Origin: Gammaproteobacteria bacterium Milos-ODIII6
Lineage (GTDB): Bacteria > Pseudomonadota > Gammaproteobacteria > Chromatiales > Chromatiaceae
Direction: 5' to 3'
Assembly: GCA_029228645.1 (NCBI GenBank)
Contig: JAPTHR010000008.1
Coordinates: 1-64,000 of the forward strand
Length of the DNA stretch: 64,000 bases
Below, in pieces: positions 62,660-64,000 of the stretch. The translations under genes were made by a program, and so were the position numbers. Positions within the stretch are counted from its first letter, which is position 1, and each line of letters opens with the position of its first letter. Below the pieces are notes generated by a model that had not been told where the DNA came from, ran no database searches, and was given only the letters and a program-made list of their open reading frames with translations.

Positions 62660-64000
62660 TCAGCCACCGAGCAGCGAGGGTGGCCCGCGACGCTGGCCGT
62701 TCTGCCCGGAACGCTTCTGCTTGTTGCGTCCATTACCGGACTTGGCTGAGCGTTTCTGACCGGCAGCATTGCCCTTGTCTCCGGGCTTGCCCTTGCCGCC
62801 TCGTTTGCGCCGCGCGATCTGATCGCCACCGGCAAGCACGACCGGGTCGCGGTTGCTGTTGTCAGTGAACAGGGTGTTGCCATTGATGTCGCCATGCTCG
62901 TCACGAGTCGGGGTACGTGCGGCGTTGCCGTCGCTGGCGCTGTTACCCTTGTTCGGAGTGGCTTTGCCGTCGCTGGCGCCGCTCCCCCTGTTCGGAGTGG
63001 CTTTGCCGTCGCTGGCGCCGCTCCCCCTGTTCGGAGTGGCTGCGCGCGGAGCCGGCTTGTTGCGACCGCGCGACCGCTTGGCATTCGGGCGAGGCTCGCC
63101 ACGGCCGCCCCGACCGGATGGTCGCGGCTGGCGCTGCCCGCGCCCTTTTTGAATCGGCTCCGGCTGGATCGTGGGATCGGGCTCATACCCCTCGACCACC
63201 TCGCTCGGAATACCGAAACCGATCAGCTTGTGAATATCCGCCAGCAGGCGGTCCTCGTCCACGCACACCAGTGAGACAGCCTCGCCCTCGCTACCGGCGC
63301 GACCGGTGCGTCCAATGCGGTGCACATAGTCCTCGGCCACATTCGGCAGCTCGAAATTGACCACATGGGGCAGTTGGTCGATGTCGAGCCCGCGCGCCGC
63401 GATATCGGTGGCAACCAGTACCCGGATATCGCCTGACTTGAAGCCGCCGAGCGCGCGCGTGCGCGCCCCCTGGCTTTTGTTGCCGTGGATCGCGGCGGCG
63501 GTGAGACCGTCCTTTTGCAGGTGTTCGGCCAGCCGGTTGGCGCCATGCTTGGTGCGCGTAAACACCAGCACCTGTTTCCAATTGTGCGAGCCGATCAGCC
63601 AGGACAGCAGCTCGGATTTGCGCTTGCGGTCGACTCGGTAGACCTTTTGCGCGATCCGCTCGACCGTGGTGTTGGGCGGTGTGACCTGGATCGAGACCGG
63701 CTCGTCCAGCAGGCGATGCGCGAGGTCGCGGATCTCACCCGAGAAGGTCGCGGAAAACAGCAGATTCTGCCGTTGCTCCGGCAACAGCGCGAGGATCTTA
63801 CGGATGTCGTTGATGAAGCCCATGTCGAGCATCCGGTCCGCCTCGTCCAGCACCAGTATCTCGATACCCGACAGGTCAAGAGTCCCCTGCTGTACATGAT
63901 CGAGCAGCCGTCCGGGCGTGGCGACCAGGACGTCGACACCCGCCTTGAGCGCAGCGATCTGCGGATTGATCTTTACCCCACCGAAGATCACGGTAGAACG
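62660..64000 (-). CDS. DEAD-box RNA helicase, C-terminal part (5' cut by window edge)
   Basis: The 3' 447 codons of an ATP-dependent RNA helicase of the RhlE/DeaD type; the frame is open to the right edge and the N-terminal Q and Walker A motifs lie outside. Visible motifs are ATPGR (Ib), LDEADRMLD (II, DEAD), FSATF (III), [18 protein letters not shown] (V) and [10 protein letters not shown] (VI). The C-terminal 165 residues are a low-complexity RNA-binding tail rich in Arg, Gly and Lys, with a tandem 13-residue unit [13 protein letters not shown] present about three times. Such helicases unwind structured RNA in ribosome assembly and cold adaptation. The family name RhlE is likely but not certain without the N-terminus. 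Confidence 0.92.
   Translation of the reverse strand, partial: RSTVIFGGVKINPQIAALKAGVDVLVATPGRLLDHVQQGTLDLSGIEILVLDEADRMLDMGFINDIRKILALLPEQRQNLLFSATFSGEIRDLAHRLLDEPVSIQVTPPNTTVERIAQKVYRVDRKRKSELLSWLIGSHNWKQVLVFTRTKHGANRLAEHLQKDGLTAAAIHGNKSQGARTRALGGFKSGDIRVLVATDIAARGLDIDQLPHVVNFELPNVAEDYVHRIGRTGRAGSEGEAVSLVCVDEDRLLADIHKLIGFGIPSEVVEGYEPDPTIQPEPIQKGRGQRQPRPSGRGGRGEPRPNAKRSRGRNKPAPRAATPNRGSGASDGKATPNRGSGASDGKATPNKGNSASDGNAARTPTRDEHGDINGNTLFTDNSNRDPVVLAGGDQIARRKRGGKGKPGDKGNAAGQKRSAKSGNGRNKQKRSGQNGQRRGPPSLLGG
62912..63067. repeat. 39-bp tandem repeat within the helicase C-terminal tail
   Basis: The unit beginning GTTCGGAGTGGCTTTGCCG occurs at 62951, 62990 and 63029, an exact 39-base period with almost no change, plus a partial degenerate copy near 62912. 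The period is 13 codons and stays in frame. Copy-number change by slippage is likely among relatives. Confidence 0.9.

Overview
This is a GC-rich (roughly 60-65%), densely coded bacterial segment that looks gammaproteobacterial. The support is an E. coli-like RluA, ThrC, RNase HII and NemA, an imuA-imuB-dnaE2 mutagenesis cassette, chemotaxis, PilZ and GGDEF/EAL signalling, and Pseudomonas-like REP palindromes between genes. A Chromatiales-type sulfur or environmental lineage is possible, but no single gene settles it and no rRNA or tRNA gene was seen. The first 13 bases equal the 3' part of the Tn5/Nextera mosaic end, so the left edge is very probably a library or contig-end artefact that cuts an IS4 transposase.

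Layout. 0-9 kb: truncated IS4 transposase, SAM methyltransferase, transglutaminase-like protein, NYN nuclease, a hipBA toxin-antitoxin operon with candidate operators, a periplasmic MsrA-thioredoxin-MsrB fusion, a PEP-CTERM protein and a secreted hydrolase. 9-21 kb: chemoreceptor, ene-reductase, PilZ protein, amidohydrolase, then a six-PAS sensor kinase with two response regulators, one carrying GGDEF and EAL domains. 21-39 kb: CNNM/CBS membrane protein, a REP array, and a carbon-metabolism block. That block holds glgP translationally coupled to a 1163-aa probable PPi-type PEP carboxykinase, a divergent 2-oxoacid:acceptor oxidoreductase operon with a GltD-like electron-transfer subunit, an HPPD-like dioxygenase, a second REP array and pyruvate phosphate dikinase. 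39-46 kb: DUF503, YihY, HDOD, a REC-Hpt-REC-PAS-GGDEF-EAL protein, rnhB, an FGE-fold protein and DUF2853. 46-53 kb: a Mut7-C protein and imuA-imuB-dnaE2, where dnaE2 carries about 220 codons of palindromic repeat inserted in frame. 53-64 kb: metA, a P-loop protein, a third REP array, rluA, a DASS permease, a CPA2 antiporter, a secreted protein, thrC and the 3' part of a DEAD-box helicase cut by the right edge.

Main points of interest. (1) The PEP/pyruvate/PPi block joins glycogen phosphorolysis, a putative PPi-PEPCK, PPDK and a 2-oxoacid oxidoreductase. (2) The repeat invasion of dnaE2 leaves the reading frame open across three repeat copies. (3) A direct-repeat SOS box of the alphaproteobacterial type (GTTC-N7-GTTC) lies before imuA. 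(4) Two candidate 5-N8-5 HipB operators lie in the hipBA leader. (5) Three REP-like arrays carry exact tandem periods of 139 and 85 bp. (6) MetA carries a Glu where the succinyl-CoA-specific enzyme has Gly. No clearly new multi-gene defence-type system was recognised.
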